Shown piece after piece: positions 52,844-61,709 of a DNA stretch of 64,000 nt (within the stretch, counting starts at the first letter, position 1; each line of letters begins with the position of its first letter). Source of the DNA: Thermodesulfobacteriota bacterium (GTDB lineage Bacteria > Desulfobacterota > GWC2-55-46); assembly GCA_030583865.1 (NCBI GenBank), contig CP129479.1, positions 756,744 through 820,743 on the forward strand, written 5' to 3'. Below the pieces are notes generated by a model. That model saw only the letters and a list, made by a program, of their open reading frames with translations. It was not told where the DNA came from and did no database searches. The position numbers were made by a program, and so were the translations under genes.

Positions 52844-53422
52844 CTACGCCGCCTTCTTTTTCGCTTTTCCCGCGGACTCCATCTCCCTGTAGGCCCTTTC
52901 CAGGTCTTCGGGGCATATGCCGTGGCTCATCCTGGGTGGCCTTTTTGAGCCGAAAAGGTCGAGCCTCCTTATGCCGTCCTCAAGCGCCACCCACTCGCCG
53001 CCGGGCATCCTTATCCTCTTGCACCAGCTGCATATGGTCCGCCATTCGTTCGAGCGGTCCACGTCCGGGTCGATGAAGGCGACCGGCGTGCGGGCTTCGG
53101 TTTTGAGCGTCGTGCATACGAAATCAATCGAGCCGTCCGGGTGCGGGCTTATTTCCATCTCCATGAAGCGTTTGATTTCGGGAGAGTCGCACCTGAAGGG
53201 TATCCTCATGGTTGAGAGCGAGGCCCTCGCCTTCGAGAGCATGAGCCTGAAAAGGTGCCGGGTGTCGCTCCCCTCGATGAAATCCCAGAGGAACCTGCCT
53301 GCCACCCCTTTCCTCGTGAGCCGGGGCGCCTTGTTCTCCACCGCGAAAACGTCCCACGAGTCGCTCGCCTCCACTATCCTGTCCGCTGCGTCTATCCTGT
53401 AGGAAACGACGTTTTTGTCCAT
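52844..53422 (-). CDS. PAS-like protein with degenerate C-terminal Cys motif (paralogue 2)
   Basis: 192 residues from the ATG at 53422, chosen because it aligns with the start of paralogue 1 and gives the same length; the frame is open to 53524. The PAS-like part has V-S-Y-R-I-D-A-A-D-R-I-V-E near 5-17 and F-L-W-D-F-I-E-G, then R-I-P-F-R-C-D-S-P exactly as in paralogue 1. The C-terminal motif keeps C-S-W-C-K-R-I but ends H-G-I-C-P-E-D, so the last Cys of the C-P-x-C pair is lost. If the motif binds metal in paralogue 1, this copy should not, or does so differently. Confidence 0.7.
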   Translation of the reverse strand: MDKNVVSYRIDAADRIVEASDSWDVFAVENKAPRLTRKGVAGRFLWDFIEGSDTRHLFRLMLSKARASLSTMRIPFRCDSPEIKRFMEMEISPHPDGSIDFVCTTLKTEARTPVAFIDPDVDRSNEWRTICSWCKRIRMPGGEWVALEDGIRRLDLFGSKRPPRMSHGICPEDLERAYREMESAGKAKKKAA

Positions 53423-53608
53423 AAATCCGATTATAGCAGCCGCGGCCCGGTCCTTCATCAAAGCCGCTTGAATTCCGCGCCTGAAGCGCATGCCTTCCGG
53501 CCCTGAGCCGGGTTGACAGCCCATGAAACCCGATTATAGTTACTCCTTAACGGCATCGAACGGATTAATACCGGCGTACGCCCGAGAAACGGCCAGGGGG
53601 GTCTATGG

Positions 53609-54868
53609 ATGAGCTTATTGAAAAACGGGAGCGTCCTCTTTGTAACCTCCATGGCCGGGAACTTCTGCAACTACCTCTTCCAGTTCTTCATGAGCCGGAA
53701 CCTTGAGCTGACTGACTACGGCGCGCTCAATGCCGCGCTCTCAATCACCTCCATACTGGGAATACCGGCGGGGACGATCATGGTCGTGGTCGCAAGGTAC
53801 GCATCCACATTCAACGCCCTTGGCGAGGGGGCGCGGGTTGCGCGCCTCTACAGGAACTCGTTTCTCTTTACGCTCGGCGCGGGCCTCCTCGTTTTTTTTC
53901 TGCTTGCCGCCGCGTCCGGGCCGCTCGCGGCCTATCTCCAGCTCCAGAGCGGAATTCCCATAGTCATAACCGGCTTCGGGCTCTTCCTCTCCTTCACCAT
54001 GACCGTCAACATGGGCATGCTCCAGGGCCTTCAGAAATTCTGGCATTTCGGGGCCGGCATATGGGTGGGCGCGGCATCGAAGCTCGCGATGGGAGTCGCC
54101 TTCGTCTTCCTCGGCTTCGGCCTTAACGGCGCGGTCGCCGCCGCGGCCCTCCCCGGGCTTTTCGTTATCGCCATGACCTTGCTGCCGCTTGCCTCCGTCA
54201 TCCGCCAGAGGCCCGGGGGGGAGAGGGTGACGCTCGATATCGCCTCCTACAGCGTCCCTGTCATACTGTCCTCGCTGGCCTTCACCGCCATGCTCAATAT
54301 CGACATCCTCACCGTCAAGCACTGGGCGAGCCCGGAGGAGGCCGGGCTCTACTCGGCGGCCGCGGTGCTCGGAAAGACCATACTCTATCTCCCGGCAGCT
54401 TTCGTCATGGCGCTCTTCCCAATGCTTACGGACTCGCACGCCCGTAAGAGGGACATGCGCAAGGTGCTCGACAGGGGGCTCCTCGTGACCTTCGCGGTAT
54501 CGCTTGCCGGGGTGCTCGTGCTCGCCGTTTTCCCCGAGCTCTCTATGACGATTCTTTTCGGGGCCAAATTCTCCGGGGCCGCGCCGCTCCTTAAATATTA
54601 CGGGATAGCCATGATGTCGCTCGCAATTGTCAGCGTCCTCGTAAGCTACAACCTCGCGAGAGGGAAAAGCTCTTTCATCTATTCCCTGCTGGCAGGCGGC
54701 GCCGCGCACGCCCTCCTTTTGAATATCTTCCAGGGGAGCCTCGCCGCGACCGTAGTAATCCTTGCGGCCGTGAATATGCTTGTGGCCGCGTACAACCTGA
54801 TAATGGTCCTGAGGGAGAGGCGGGCCGACTCCGGCCTGAGGACGACTGCCGAGGGAGTTATCCCATGA
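53609..54868 (+). CDS. Wzx-like polysaccharide/lipid-linked oligosaccharide flippase (copy 1)
   Basis: 419 residues with about 12 hydrophobic helices across the whole length, of the polysaccharide-synthesis/MOP flippase family. The start L-L-K-N-G-S-V-L-F-V-T-S-M-A-G-N matches the usual opening, and Y-G-A-L-N-A near 38-43 is a family motif. It would flip undecaprenyl-linked glycans across the inner membrane. The ATG at 53609 follows a GGGGGG stretch. The gene at 62807 is a paralogue with the same opening pattern. It heads a rightward surface-glycan locus. Confidence 0.85.
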   Translation: MSLLKNGSVLFVTSMAGNFCNYLFQFFMSRNLELTDYGALNAALSITSILGIPAGTIMVVVARYASTFNALGEGARVARLYRNSFLFTLGAGLLVFFLLAAASGPLAAYLQLQSGIPIVITGFGLFLSFTMTVNMGMLQGLQKFWHFGAGIWVGAASKLAMGVAFVFLGFGLNGAVAAAALPGLFVIAMTLLPLASVIRQRPGGERVTLDIASYSVPVILSSLAFTAMLNIDILTVKHWASPEEAGLYSAAAVLGKTILYLPAAFVMALFPMLTDSHARKRDMRKVLDRGLLVTFAVSLAGVLVLAVFPELSMTILFGAKFSGAAPLLKYYGIAMMSLAIVSVLVSYNLARGKSSFIYSLLAGGAAHALLLNIFQGSLAATVVILAAVNMLVAAYNLIMVLRERRADSGLRTTAEGVIP

Positions 54869-54985
54869 GGCGGTCGTTCTAAGGTCTCACAATGGGATCT
54901 GAAATCCCTGGCCTTCCAGGCGAAAACTTCCAGTACGTCATGGGAGGCTGATAATTTCAAGCCAGCGCTCAATAAAGATTTTTAG

Positions 54986-55090
54986 TCCCCCCTCTTTTCT
55001 AAAGAGGGGTCAGGGGAGATTATGTCGCAGGGTGCGCTATGCGCACCATTGCGAATCCCCCTTTCTCCCCTTTTAGAAAAGGGGGGAATT
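54986..55090. repeat. CCCCTC/GAGGGG hairpin repeat
   Basis: CCCCCTCTTTTCTAAAGAGGGG near 54988-55009 pairs in inverted fashion with CCCCTTTTAGAAAAGGGGGG near 55067-55086, enclosing the perfect hairpin GGTGCGC-TAT-GCGCACC. This is an intergenic palindromic repeat; a related but shorter sequence is at 25938. Confidence 0.6.
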
Positions 55091-55117
55091 CAGTCGGGCT
55101 TTCAGCCGACCAAAACT

Positions 55118-55152
55118 CTGAACCTGCCGCCTTTCAGGCGGTAGTGGTTCAG
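55118..55152 (+). promoter_or_regulatory. Hairpin directly before the start codon of the next gene
   Basis: CTGAAC-CTGCCGCCT-TTC-AGGCGGTAG-TG-GTTCAG forms a long stem ending two bases before the ATG at 55155. No Shine-Dalgarno is visible outside it, so translation may be controlled by this fold or may start further in. Confidence 0.45.
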
Positions 55153-55154
55153 TC

Positions 55155-57680
55155 ATGGTGACCGCATTGAACGCTCAGGCGCTGACATTTATGCTCAGTA
55201 AGGATGCGGCGGCCTCCGCGGCGCTCATCCCGGCCGCGCTCGTGCTGGGCTGGCTGTCGTTCCGTCCCGGGCTCGCCGCTTTTGCCGTGGGAGCCGCCGG
55301 GACCGTGGCGCTTTTGCGCTTTGCATGCAGAACAGGCGTCCGGCCCGGGCCGGGCACGGCGCTTTCGCTCATAATCTACTCTGCGCTCCTGGCCGTGGCG
55401 ACGGCTACGGTGAGGGAGGCCATCGGCCTCAACGCGCCGCCGGCTCTTCCCGGAAGCACCGAGCTCGCCGGGAATGAAATGAGGCGCATGGCATGGGAGT
55501 TCGCGCTCTTTTTCGTCCTCTATTCGGCAACCGTCCTGGAATGGGCCAGGGCATCCGGGGCGCGCCCCGGCCTTGAAAGGCTCAGCCCTGCCACGGCGAT
55601 ATTCGTGTTCGTGCTTTACTTTGCCGTGGTGAAGCTTCCTCCATACGAGCTCGACATGAAAGAGTGGGGAGTTTTTCTGGCATCGGCTTCGGCCGTTGCC
55701 GAAGGCAGATGGCCGTACCTACACCACTATTCGGTACAGCACGGGTTCCTCTATGCAGGCGCGCTTATGCTCTGGCTCAAGGCCTTCGGGCCCGCCACGA
55801 TAGGGCTCGCGTCTTTCGTCTCCGCATTGACCGCGCTCTCAGGGGTCATCGCGTTCCTGCTCGTAAAGGGGCTTACTAACTCGCGCGGGGCGGCGCTCAT
55901 AGCAGCCCTTGCCCTTGTGACGAATTTCCATGACATCGATGCGGCAATCGGGGCTCGGGGGCTCGGGGCCCTTCTCGGCCAGTTCCAGATCATTTCCGGG
56001 CTGTACCTCTTGTGGGCCGCGCTCAGGGCAGGCGCCTCGGCCAGGGGGTATGTCCATGCCTTTCTCTTTGGGGCGCTCTCCTTATGGGAGCCGGTCTTCG
56101 GTTTTTTCATGGCGCTTTCGTTTCTGTCGGTCACGGTCTACAGGGGCGTATCCAGGAAGGACCAGAGGCTGTTCTACCCGGTCGCCGCGCTCATAGCCGG
56201 TGTTCTCCTCCCTGTTGCGGCCCTGGCGGCACTCAGGCCCCCGGAGGTGAATATGTTTTCCGGGACTTCGATAGGCGTTTTCCTCTCAATACAGCAGGTT
56301 TTCACCCAGGGGCAGGGCGCGGCCCCGCGCAGTTTTTTCATCTGGGAAGCCTTTATCCTCTTTTTTTTCGCCGGGCTCATCATGACGGCGTACAGGCAGG
56401 TCTCCTCGGGCCGGAGCTTTACCAGAAGGCATCTCTTCCTCTTCGGGACGGCCCTCATGCTCCCGCCCTGGCTCGCATACAGGCTCGGGAGTCCCGTGCC
56501 CCTGGAGTCAAGCCCCATAGCATGGGTCCTTGCGCCAGCCCTTGCGCTCATTTTCCACGCCGCGTACAGGCATGCGGCCATGCACAGAAGCAGGCCGAGG
56601 CTGTACGCGGCGGCCGTGATCACTGCCGCTCCGTTGCTTACAGTGGACCTGGCCCGCCCTGTCGGGGAGGACATAAAAAGTTATCTCTTAAAATATGAGG
56701 ACGAACGCGCCCGATGGATGGCCTCATGCGCGGACGGGCCGAAGCGCGGCGGCTGGTGCGGCCCTGAGGGCAGGCCCGGGCTTTCGTTTCATATGAAGGC
56801 CGCGCTAGAGACGGGGCTCGGCCTCGGGGCATACGGGCCGGCCGGGTTCAGCTATCATCCTCCGAACTTTTTTCTGGCAAGGGCCTGCCAGGAAGGCGTG
56901 CCGGTCATCTCGGACATGGCCGGGGCGATTTCGGCCTTGAACAAATGTCCTCAGCCGCACAGGTTCCCTGCAATGCGGAGTGCTGATTACAGCACAGTGC
57001 TCCCCGGGTACTTGAGCGAGATAAAGAAGTCCCGGAGAGTGGTCTTCGACGAAAGGCTCGCGGAGGGGCGTTCTTTTCCCGGGCTCCTGAGGAGGGTCAA
57101 AAGGGAACTGCTCGACGCCGGATACCACGTAAGCGAGCGGCACGGAGTGGTATCCGTCTTTTCGAAAGAGGGCGCGGCAGACGTCGCGAGCTGCATCATA
57201 TGCTCCCCCCCCGCCGAATCGGTGAGGCTCGCCCCGGACGGCGGCTGGCTGGCGGAGAGGCCTTCCGGGGTAAAAAGGAAGCCGCTTGGCGCGCCGTCCT
57301 GGGACTCGTTCGTGTTCAGCGCCCTGGTCTGGGCCGACGGGCCCGCGGGCCTGGTCGTGGGGGAAACGGAAAGCGGATACGCCGCATTCTACATAGACCC
57401 CGCGAGCGGGACGGCAAGGCTTTCCGAGCTCCGGGGCGCGGACTTCATAAGAGAGCTTTCGATTGCCGAGCTCCGGGAAAAGAGCAAGGGAAAGGGCTCC
57501 TGGCACGACATGGAGGTCTTCGGCGGCAGAGGCGGGCATTACCAGTTCTTTGTCGACGGGGAGTTCGTGCTTGAAAGCGACGGACTGAAAGGGGCCGCCA
57601 TCGGACTACTCGACCTTGCCGGGACAGCGCGGTTCAGGGAGGTCGAGATCTCAAGGGGGCCGGAGACCGGCGGCGCATAG
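55155..57680 (+). CDS. Large polytopic membrane protein with C-terminal lectin/LamG-like domain
   Basis: 841 residues. The first ~510 have about 12 hydrophobic helices, and the loop after the fifth or sixth helix holds E-L-D-M-K-E-W-G near 168-175, an acidic loop as in GT-C glycosyltransferases (ArnT/PMT-like). The last ~300 residues are soluble; about 700-835 are beta-rich with W-H-D-M-E-V near 780 and V-D-G-E-F-V near 800, a concanavalin A/DUF1080-like fold. A sugar transferase acting in the periplasm with a glycan-binding tail is plausible; no definite substrate. It lies in the glycan locus between the flippase and gmhB-like gene. An alternative start is near 55191. Confidence 0.6.
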   Translation: MVTALNAQALTFMLSKDAAASAALIPAALVLGWLSFRPGLAAFAVGAAGTVALLRFACRTGVRPGPGTALSLIIYSALLAVATATVREAIGLNAPPALPGSTELAGNEMRRMAWEFALFFVLYSATVLEWARASGARPGLERLSPATAIFVFVLYFAVVKLPPYELDMKEWGVFLASASAVAEGRWPYLHHYSVQHGFLYAGALMLWLKAFGPATIGLASFVSALTALSGVIAFLLVKGLTNSRGAALIAALALVTNFHDIDAAIGARGLGALLGQFQIISGLYLLWAALRAGASARGYVHAFLFGALSLWEPVFGFFMALSFLSVTVYRGVSRKDQRLFYPVAALIAGVLLPVAALAALRPPEVNMFSGTSIGVFLSIQQVFTQGQGAAPRSFFIWEAFILFFFAGLIMTAYRQVSSGRSFTRRHLFLFGTALMLPPWLAYRLGSPVPLESSPIAWVLAPALALIFHAAYRHAAMHRSRPRLYAAAVITAAPLLTVDLARPVGEDIKSYLLKYEDERARWMASCADGPKRGGWCGPEGRPGLSFHMKAALETGLGLGAYGPAGFSYHPPNFFLARACQEGVPVISDMAGAISALNKCPQPHRFPAMRSADYSTVLPGYLSEIKKSRRVVFDERLAEGRSFPGLLRRVKRELLDAGYHVSERHGVVSVFSKEGAADVASCIICSPPAESVRLAPDGGWLAERPSGVKRKPLGAPSWDSFVFSALVWADGPAGLVVGETESGYAAFYIDPASGTARLSELRGADFIRELSIAELREKSKGKGSWHDMEVFGGRGGHYQFFVDGEFVLESDGLKGAAIGLLDLAGTARFREVEISRGPETGGA

Positions 57681-57714
57681 GATTCGATACTCAAAGCAAC
57701 TCGGGAGGCGTGGA

Positions 57715-58251
57715 ATGAAGAGAGCAAGGGCGGTTTTTCTGGACAGGGACGGCGTGATAAACAGCAAGCTCAAGAAAGACTTCGTCAAGGACTGGCGCGA
57801 GTTCAAGTTCATACGGGGCGCGAGGAAAGGGGTGCGGCTCCTGAAGGAAACCGGGTTCCTCGTCATCGTCCTCACGAACCAGCGGTGCATCTCGAAAGGT
57901 TCCGGGACGCTCGACAAGCTCGCGGAGATACACGCCAGGATGGCCGGCGAGATCATCCGGGGCGGGGGGTGCATAGACGCCCTCTATTTCTGCCCCCACG
58001 GGGCGGACGAGGGGTGCGCGTGCAGGAAGCCCAGGCCCGGCATGGTCTTCAAGGCCTTGAGGGACTTCGAATCAAGAGGGCTCTCCATAGACCTTGAGAG
58101 GAGCTTCCTTGTCGGCGACGAGGAAAAGGACATGGTCGCCGGGCGACGGGCAGGCCTCAAGACCGTCAAGATAGGCGAGGCGCATCGCCTGGCCGACGGG
58201 CATGCCCGGAACCTCCTGGAGGCGGCAAGGCTCATCGCCGGTGCGCATTAA
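57715..58251 (+). CDS. D,D-heptose 1,7-bisphosphate phosphatase-like HAD protein (GmhB type)
   Basis: 179 residues from ATG 57715, which follows GGGAGG. HAD motif I is F-L-D-R-D-G-V-I-N near 8-16 (nucleophile Asp 10, acid/base Asp 12), motif II L-T-N-Q, motif III K-P-R-P-G-M, motif IV V-G-D-E-E-K-D. The zinc loop C-P-H-G-A-D-E-G-C-A-C near 97-107 is the GmhB signature. It removes the C7 phosphate from heptose bisphosphate in lipopolysaccharide inner-core or nucleotide-heptose synthesis. Other heptose genes are not in the window. Confidence 0.85.
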   Translation: MKRARAVFLDRDGVINSKLKKDFVKDWREFKFIRGARKGVRLLKETGFLVIVLTNQRCISKGSGTLDKLAEIHARMAGEIIRGGGCIDALYFCPHGADEGCACRKPRPGMVFKALRDFESRGLSIDLERSFLVGDEEKDMVAGRRAGLKTVKIGEAHRLADGHARNLLEAARLIAGAH

Positions 58252-58279
58252 GGGAAGCGTTAAAGCGCCTGGGGCTGCT

Positions 58280-59671
58280 GTGAGCGGACATAGCCTCCTG
58301 TCCTCTGGCGGAGGAGGACTGCGGTTCGCGCTCGCGTACTTCCTCCTGGCAACCGTTCTCGCGCTCATATACGCCTGGCCGCTCGCGGCAGACCTTTCGG
58401 GCGCATTTTTTGGGTTCCCGGTGGATGCCCTGCCGGAAATCCGCGGCCCCGGAGCGGCACTGCCCCGTCCGTCAGCTATCATTCACCATGCGCTTTACAC
58501 GGCGCTCGGCGGCGTGGCCGCGTTCAATGCAATGCAGCTGCTGAACATCCCGTTCCTGGCCCTTGCCACGTTCTCACTCCTCTTCTACATCACAAGGGAC
58601 AGGGGCACGAGCGCCCTCTTCGGGCTGGCCGCGGCCTTTTCGCCTTTTCACGCGAGCCACATCATGGCCCATTCATCCGGCATCTACTGGCTTCCGCTCT
58701 CCATCCTGTTCATTTTAAAAGCCGTGAGAGAGGGCGGTTACGCGAACCCGGCAATCCTCGGGCTTGTTTCAGGTTTCCTTGCGGTCGAAAACCCGAGCTT
58801 CGGCCTTTTTTTCATTCTGCTCGTCCCGCTTTTCATCCTCTTCCATCTCCCGGCCAGTGCCGCGCTGCCATATGCCGTCAAGGCTTTCGCGATCTCCGGG
58901 GCCCTTTTCCTTGTAATCGTAGTCGTTATGGCCTGGCCCGTTCTATTTGGCCTTTTCCTTCCCGATTCAGTGGGCGAAGGGCTTGACCCGAGGAGGCTAT
59001 CCGACCTGTTCATCTCTTCTGCCAAGCCTCTCGATTACATCCTTCCGTCGGTCCATAACCCGTTTATCGGCAGGTTCGCGCCTGAACCGGGCATCAACCC
59101 GCTCAAGGGGCACAGGTACGCTGAGCACACGCTTTTTCTCGGCTACACGGTCCTTTTTTTCTCCGGCTGCGCGCTTTACGATGCGCTACGGGCCGGAAAA
59201 CGGGAGGCGAGGCGTACGGCGTTTCTTTTCCTTGCGGCCGCGCTCTTTATGGTGCTCATCTCATCCCCGCCTTTCCTGCCGCTCGGAGGGTTTACAATGG
59301 ATATCGAGGAGAGGATGGTATCGTCTGACAGCAGGATATTCCTCCCCCAATATTTCCTTTTTAAAACGTTCCCATTCATAAAGGGCTATGCGAGCGCGGG
59401 CGGGGCGGCCATGCTGGCCTTTGTGGTCCTGGCTGCAATGGGCTTCTCTGCCATGTTCGGCCGTTCGCGGCGCAAAAGGACGGCCCTCTTGTGTGCGGCG
59501 CTCCTCCTTGCGTTCGAGTTTGCCGAATATCCCTCATTCCGCATATCGAGTCATGCCCCTGAGGAAAACGGAACAGCCGAAACCCGTTCCGGGGCGCGGG
59601 GGCCGGCTGCTCCCTTGCCTGAATCCGGGCCGGGTTTGACACTGGACGAATTCCGCTTAAGCTTGGAATAG
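58280..59671 (+). CDS. Polytopic membrane protein, GT-C-like
   Basis: About 463 residues from a GTG at 58280; another GTG at 58241 is in frame and overlaps the gmhB-like end, so the start is open. Roughly ten hydrophobic helices (about 15-35 to 425-445). The P-L-A-A-D-L-S-G loop after the first helix and the A-F-S-P-F-H-A-S-H near 125-133 resemble undescribed GT-C family members. The C-terminal tail is short and ends abruptly in E-F-R-L-S-L-E, suggesting it lacks the soluble domain found in relatives and may be truncated. It fits the surrounding glycan locus. Confidence 0.55.
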   Translation: MSGHSLLSSGGGGLRFALAYFLLATVLALIYAWPLAADLSGAFFGFPVDALPEIRGPGAALPRPSAIIHHALYTALGGVAAFNAMQLLNIPFLALATFSLLFYITRDRGTSALFGLAAAFSPFHASHIMAHSSGIYWLPLSILFILKAVREGGYANPAILGLVSGFLAVENPSFGLFFILLVPLFILFHLPASAALPYAVKAFAISGALFLVIVVVMAWPVLFGLFLPDSVGEGLDPRRLSDLFISSAKPLDYILPSVHNPFIGRFAPEPGINPLKGHRYAEHTLFLGYTVLFFSGCALYDALRAGKREARRTAFLFLAAALFMVLISSPPFLPLGGFTMDIEERMVSSDSRIFLPQYFLFKTFPFIKGYASAGGAAMLAFVVLAAMGFSAMFGRSRRKRTALLCAALLLAFEFAEYPSFRISSHAPEENGTAETRSGARGPAAPLPESGPGLTLDEFRLSLE

Positions 59672-59692
59672 CAGGTGTTGAAAAACACCTGC
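59671..59692. terminator. Hairpin at the end of the GT-C-like gene
   Basis: GCAGGTGTT-GAAA-AACACCTGC is a perfect 9-base stem starting at the last base of the stop codon. It has no strong T run on the plus strand. The rest of the gap to 59878 shows no gene. Confidence 0.4.
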
Positions 59693-59878
59693 CAGGCAAT
59701 CCACGGATGGGTTGCAAAATCGCGAAGACTATCCAGGCCGGGCAGTTTGTAAGGCTTGGACGGATTCATTCCGGCAAAGCCGTGGTCGAAAAGTCCAGGA
59801 ATGCTTTGGCATCCTGATAGGGCTCCGGACAAAGAAGGCCGGGGACTCGGCAATCCAACCTGAGCGGAGGGCCATGCC

Positions 59879-60772
59879 ATGACCGGGAGCGGGCCGTTGC
59901 ATGACGGCTACGATGAGGCGAGCCTGCGGGCGGTCCTCGACGGCGGCCCCTCCACAAGGGTGCTCGTCATAGCCGCGCACCCTGACGACGAAGTCATCGG
60001 CATGGGCGGGCTCTTGAAGTACCTTACGAACGCCGCTTTCGTCCACATAACCGACGGCGCGGCAAGGGACACGCGGGCGGCCGCGGCAAGGGGCTTCCGG
60101 ACGAGGGAGGGGTATGCGGACGCACGGAGAAATGAGCTTCAAAAAGCTCTCTCCCGCATGAGGGCCGCGCCTCTTGAGCTAATAGACCTCGGCACGCCTG
60201 ACCTCGAATCTTCATATAACCTGGTCACTACCTCCGTTGCCGTCGCCGGGATAATGAAGCGCCTCAGCCCGGACCTCGTCTTCACGCACCCATATGAAGG
60301 CGGCCATCCCGACCATGACTCGGCGGCCTTTTCAGCGCGCGCCGCTCTTTCTCTTATAGAGTCCGCCGGCATGGCGTTGCCGCGCCTTATGGAATTCACC
60401 TCGTATCACGCCGACGGGAAAAAGCTTGCGGCCTCGCGCTTCCTGCCGGGCACCCCCCAGGGCCTCGGCATCGCGCTTACGGAGGAAGAGAAGGGATTCA
60501 AGGCAGGGATGTACGCCTGTTACGAGACCCAAAAGGGCGCGCTCAGGCACTTCCCGATAGGGGTAGAGAGGTTCAGGCCCGCGCCCGACTATGACTTCAC
60601 GAGGCCGCCCCATCCGGGGAGGCTCTTTTACCAGAACTTCGACTGGGGCCTTAAGGGTGCTAAATGGTGCCGCCTTGCCGCAAGGGCGATGGAGGCGCTC
60701 GGGCTGCCTGGCCGGGAAGCCTTGCAAGCCCGGGGGCTCCTGGGGCGCCTTCTCTCAAGGCTCACTCCTTAG
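59879..60772 (+). CDS. PIG-L family deacetylase
   Basis: 297 residues. The zinc-binding A-A-H-P-D-D-E near 32-38 and the third ligand region H-P-Y-E-G-G-H-P-D-H-D near 138-148 are both intact. The family removes N-acetyl groups from GlcNAc-type sugars in glycolipids, mycothiol/bacillithiol or antibiotics. Its place in a locus of flippases and membrane glycosyltransferases suggests a polysaccharide or glycolipid substrate. The stop overlaps the beginning of a family B repeat. Confidence 0.85.
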   Translation: MTGSGPLHDGYDEASLRAVLDGGPSTRVLVIAAHPDDEVIGMGGLLKYLTNAAFVHITDGAARDTRAAAARGFRTREGYADARRNELQKALSRMRAAPLELIDLGTPDLESSYNLVTTSVAVAGIMKRLSPDLVFTHPYEGGHPDHDSAAFSARAALSLIESAGMALPRLMEFTSYHADGKKLAASRFLPGTPQGLGIALTEEEKGFKAGMYACYETQKGALRHFPIGVERFRPAPDYDFTRPPHPGRLFYQNFDWGLKGAKWCRLAARAMEALGLPGREALQARGLLGRLLSRLTP

Positions 60773-60932
60773 CAGGCTGCTGAAAAGTCCATCTGCTTCG
60801 AAGGCTGCGTCGCTGGCTACGAAGGCGTACGCGAAAAGTACGCCTCATCCCTCGCCCCACTGCTCCAGCGGGGCCTCGCATCTGGAGCTTTTTGAGCAGC
60901 CTGAATAAAAACTGAGTTTTTCAGCAAGCTGA
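60771..60932. repeat. Family B interspersed repeat, copy 4 (full length)
   Basis: AGCAGGCTGCTGAAAAGTCC at the left and GAGCTTTTTGAGCAGCCTGAAT then TTTTTCAGCAAGCTGATC at the right; the middle contains AAGTACGCCTCATCCCTCGC matching copies 1 and 3. It starts at the stop codon of the PIG-L gene and ends at the stop codon of the leftward channel gene, filling the whole gap. Confidence 0.78.
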
Positions 60933-61709
60933 TCAGGGTTGCTTCCCGTCCTTGCCCCTGCCGAGGGCGGCCCTTACCTCCTCCAGCAATTTCCGGAGCT
61001 CCGCCTCCTCGACGCCCCTTTCCCTGAACCTGTCCAGGCCTATGAAGAGGCTTGCGAGTACGGCTGTCACGTACCCGAATACGGTGAACGCGTAAACCGC
61101 AAGCAGAAAGCAGAGCACCCTCCCTTCAGGTGTCTGGGGCCAGTATTGAGAGCCCATCGTGGTTACGATCATAGCAGACCACCAGAGAGACGAACCGAAG
61201 GTACTGAATCCCTCGCTCTCTTGTTCGAGCACGTTCATTCCAGCCGCCCCGGCCACGACGACAATGGCGGTGAGCGCGAGGACGTAGCCGAACTTCCTCC
61301 TCTCAAGCACCTCGGCGAGTATGCCCATGCTCCTGTTCACCGAGCCTATGACCTGGACGAGCCTTGCGCCCCTCACGACGCGCACCGCCCGGAGCGCGTG
61401 GAAAGCCTTTAAGGCCCGCAATATCCTGAGTGCCGGGACTGTAAGGGACACAATCGTAAGGAGGTTCCCCCGTACGTACGCCTTCTTGTCCGGGGCAAGG
61501 GCGAACTGAATGAAAAAATCCGCTATGAATATGACCCATATGGCGGTGCTCGCCGCGACGACCGCCCCGCCCGGCCCGCGCGTGAACTCTATGACGATGA
61601 GGACGAGCCAGACGAACCCCAGCACCATCATGGGGGTCTCAAGGATCTTCTGGTACCTCCTGAGCTCGGTCCATTTCTCTTCCTCTTCGCGCCTGTCTTC
61701 CGGAGCCAT
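60933..61709 (-). CDS. Voltage-gated-type cation channel with unusual selectivity filter
   Basis: 258 residues, ion_trans (PF00520) layout: S1-S3 about 25-70, an S4-like helix about 93-120 with Arg/Lys at every third position (R95, R98, K101, R107, R110, R113, R116), then S5 (140-160), pore loop (168-192) and S6 (197-225). The filter is T-T-M-G-S-Q near 183-188, where potassium channels have T-V-G-Y-G. The pore helix W-W-S-A-M-I-V-T-T is otherwise as in K+ channels. Ion selectivity may therefore differ. The C-terminal 30 residues form a charged helix. Confidence 0.8.
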   Translation of the reverse strand: MAPEDRREEEEKWTELRRYQKILETPMMVLGFVWLVLIVIEFTRGPGGAVVAASTAIWVIFIADFFIQFALAPDKKAYVRGNLLTIVSLTVPALRILRALKAFHALRAVRVVRGARLVQVIGSVNRSMGILAEVLERRKFGYVLALTAIVVVAGAAGMNVLEQESEGFSTFGSSLWWSAMIVTTMGSQYWPQTPEGRVLCFLLAVYAFTVFGYVTAVLASLFIGLDRFRERGVEEAELRKLLEEVRAALGRGKDGKQP

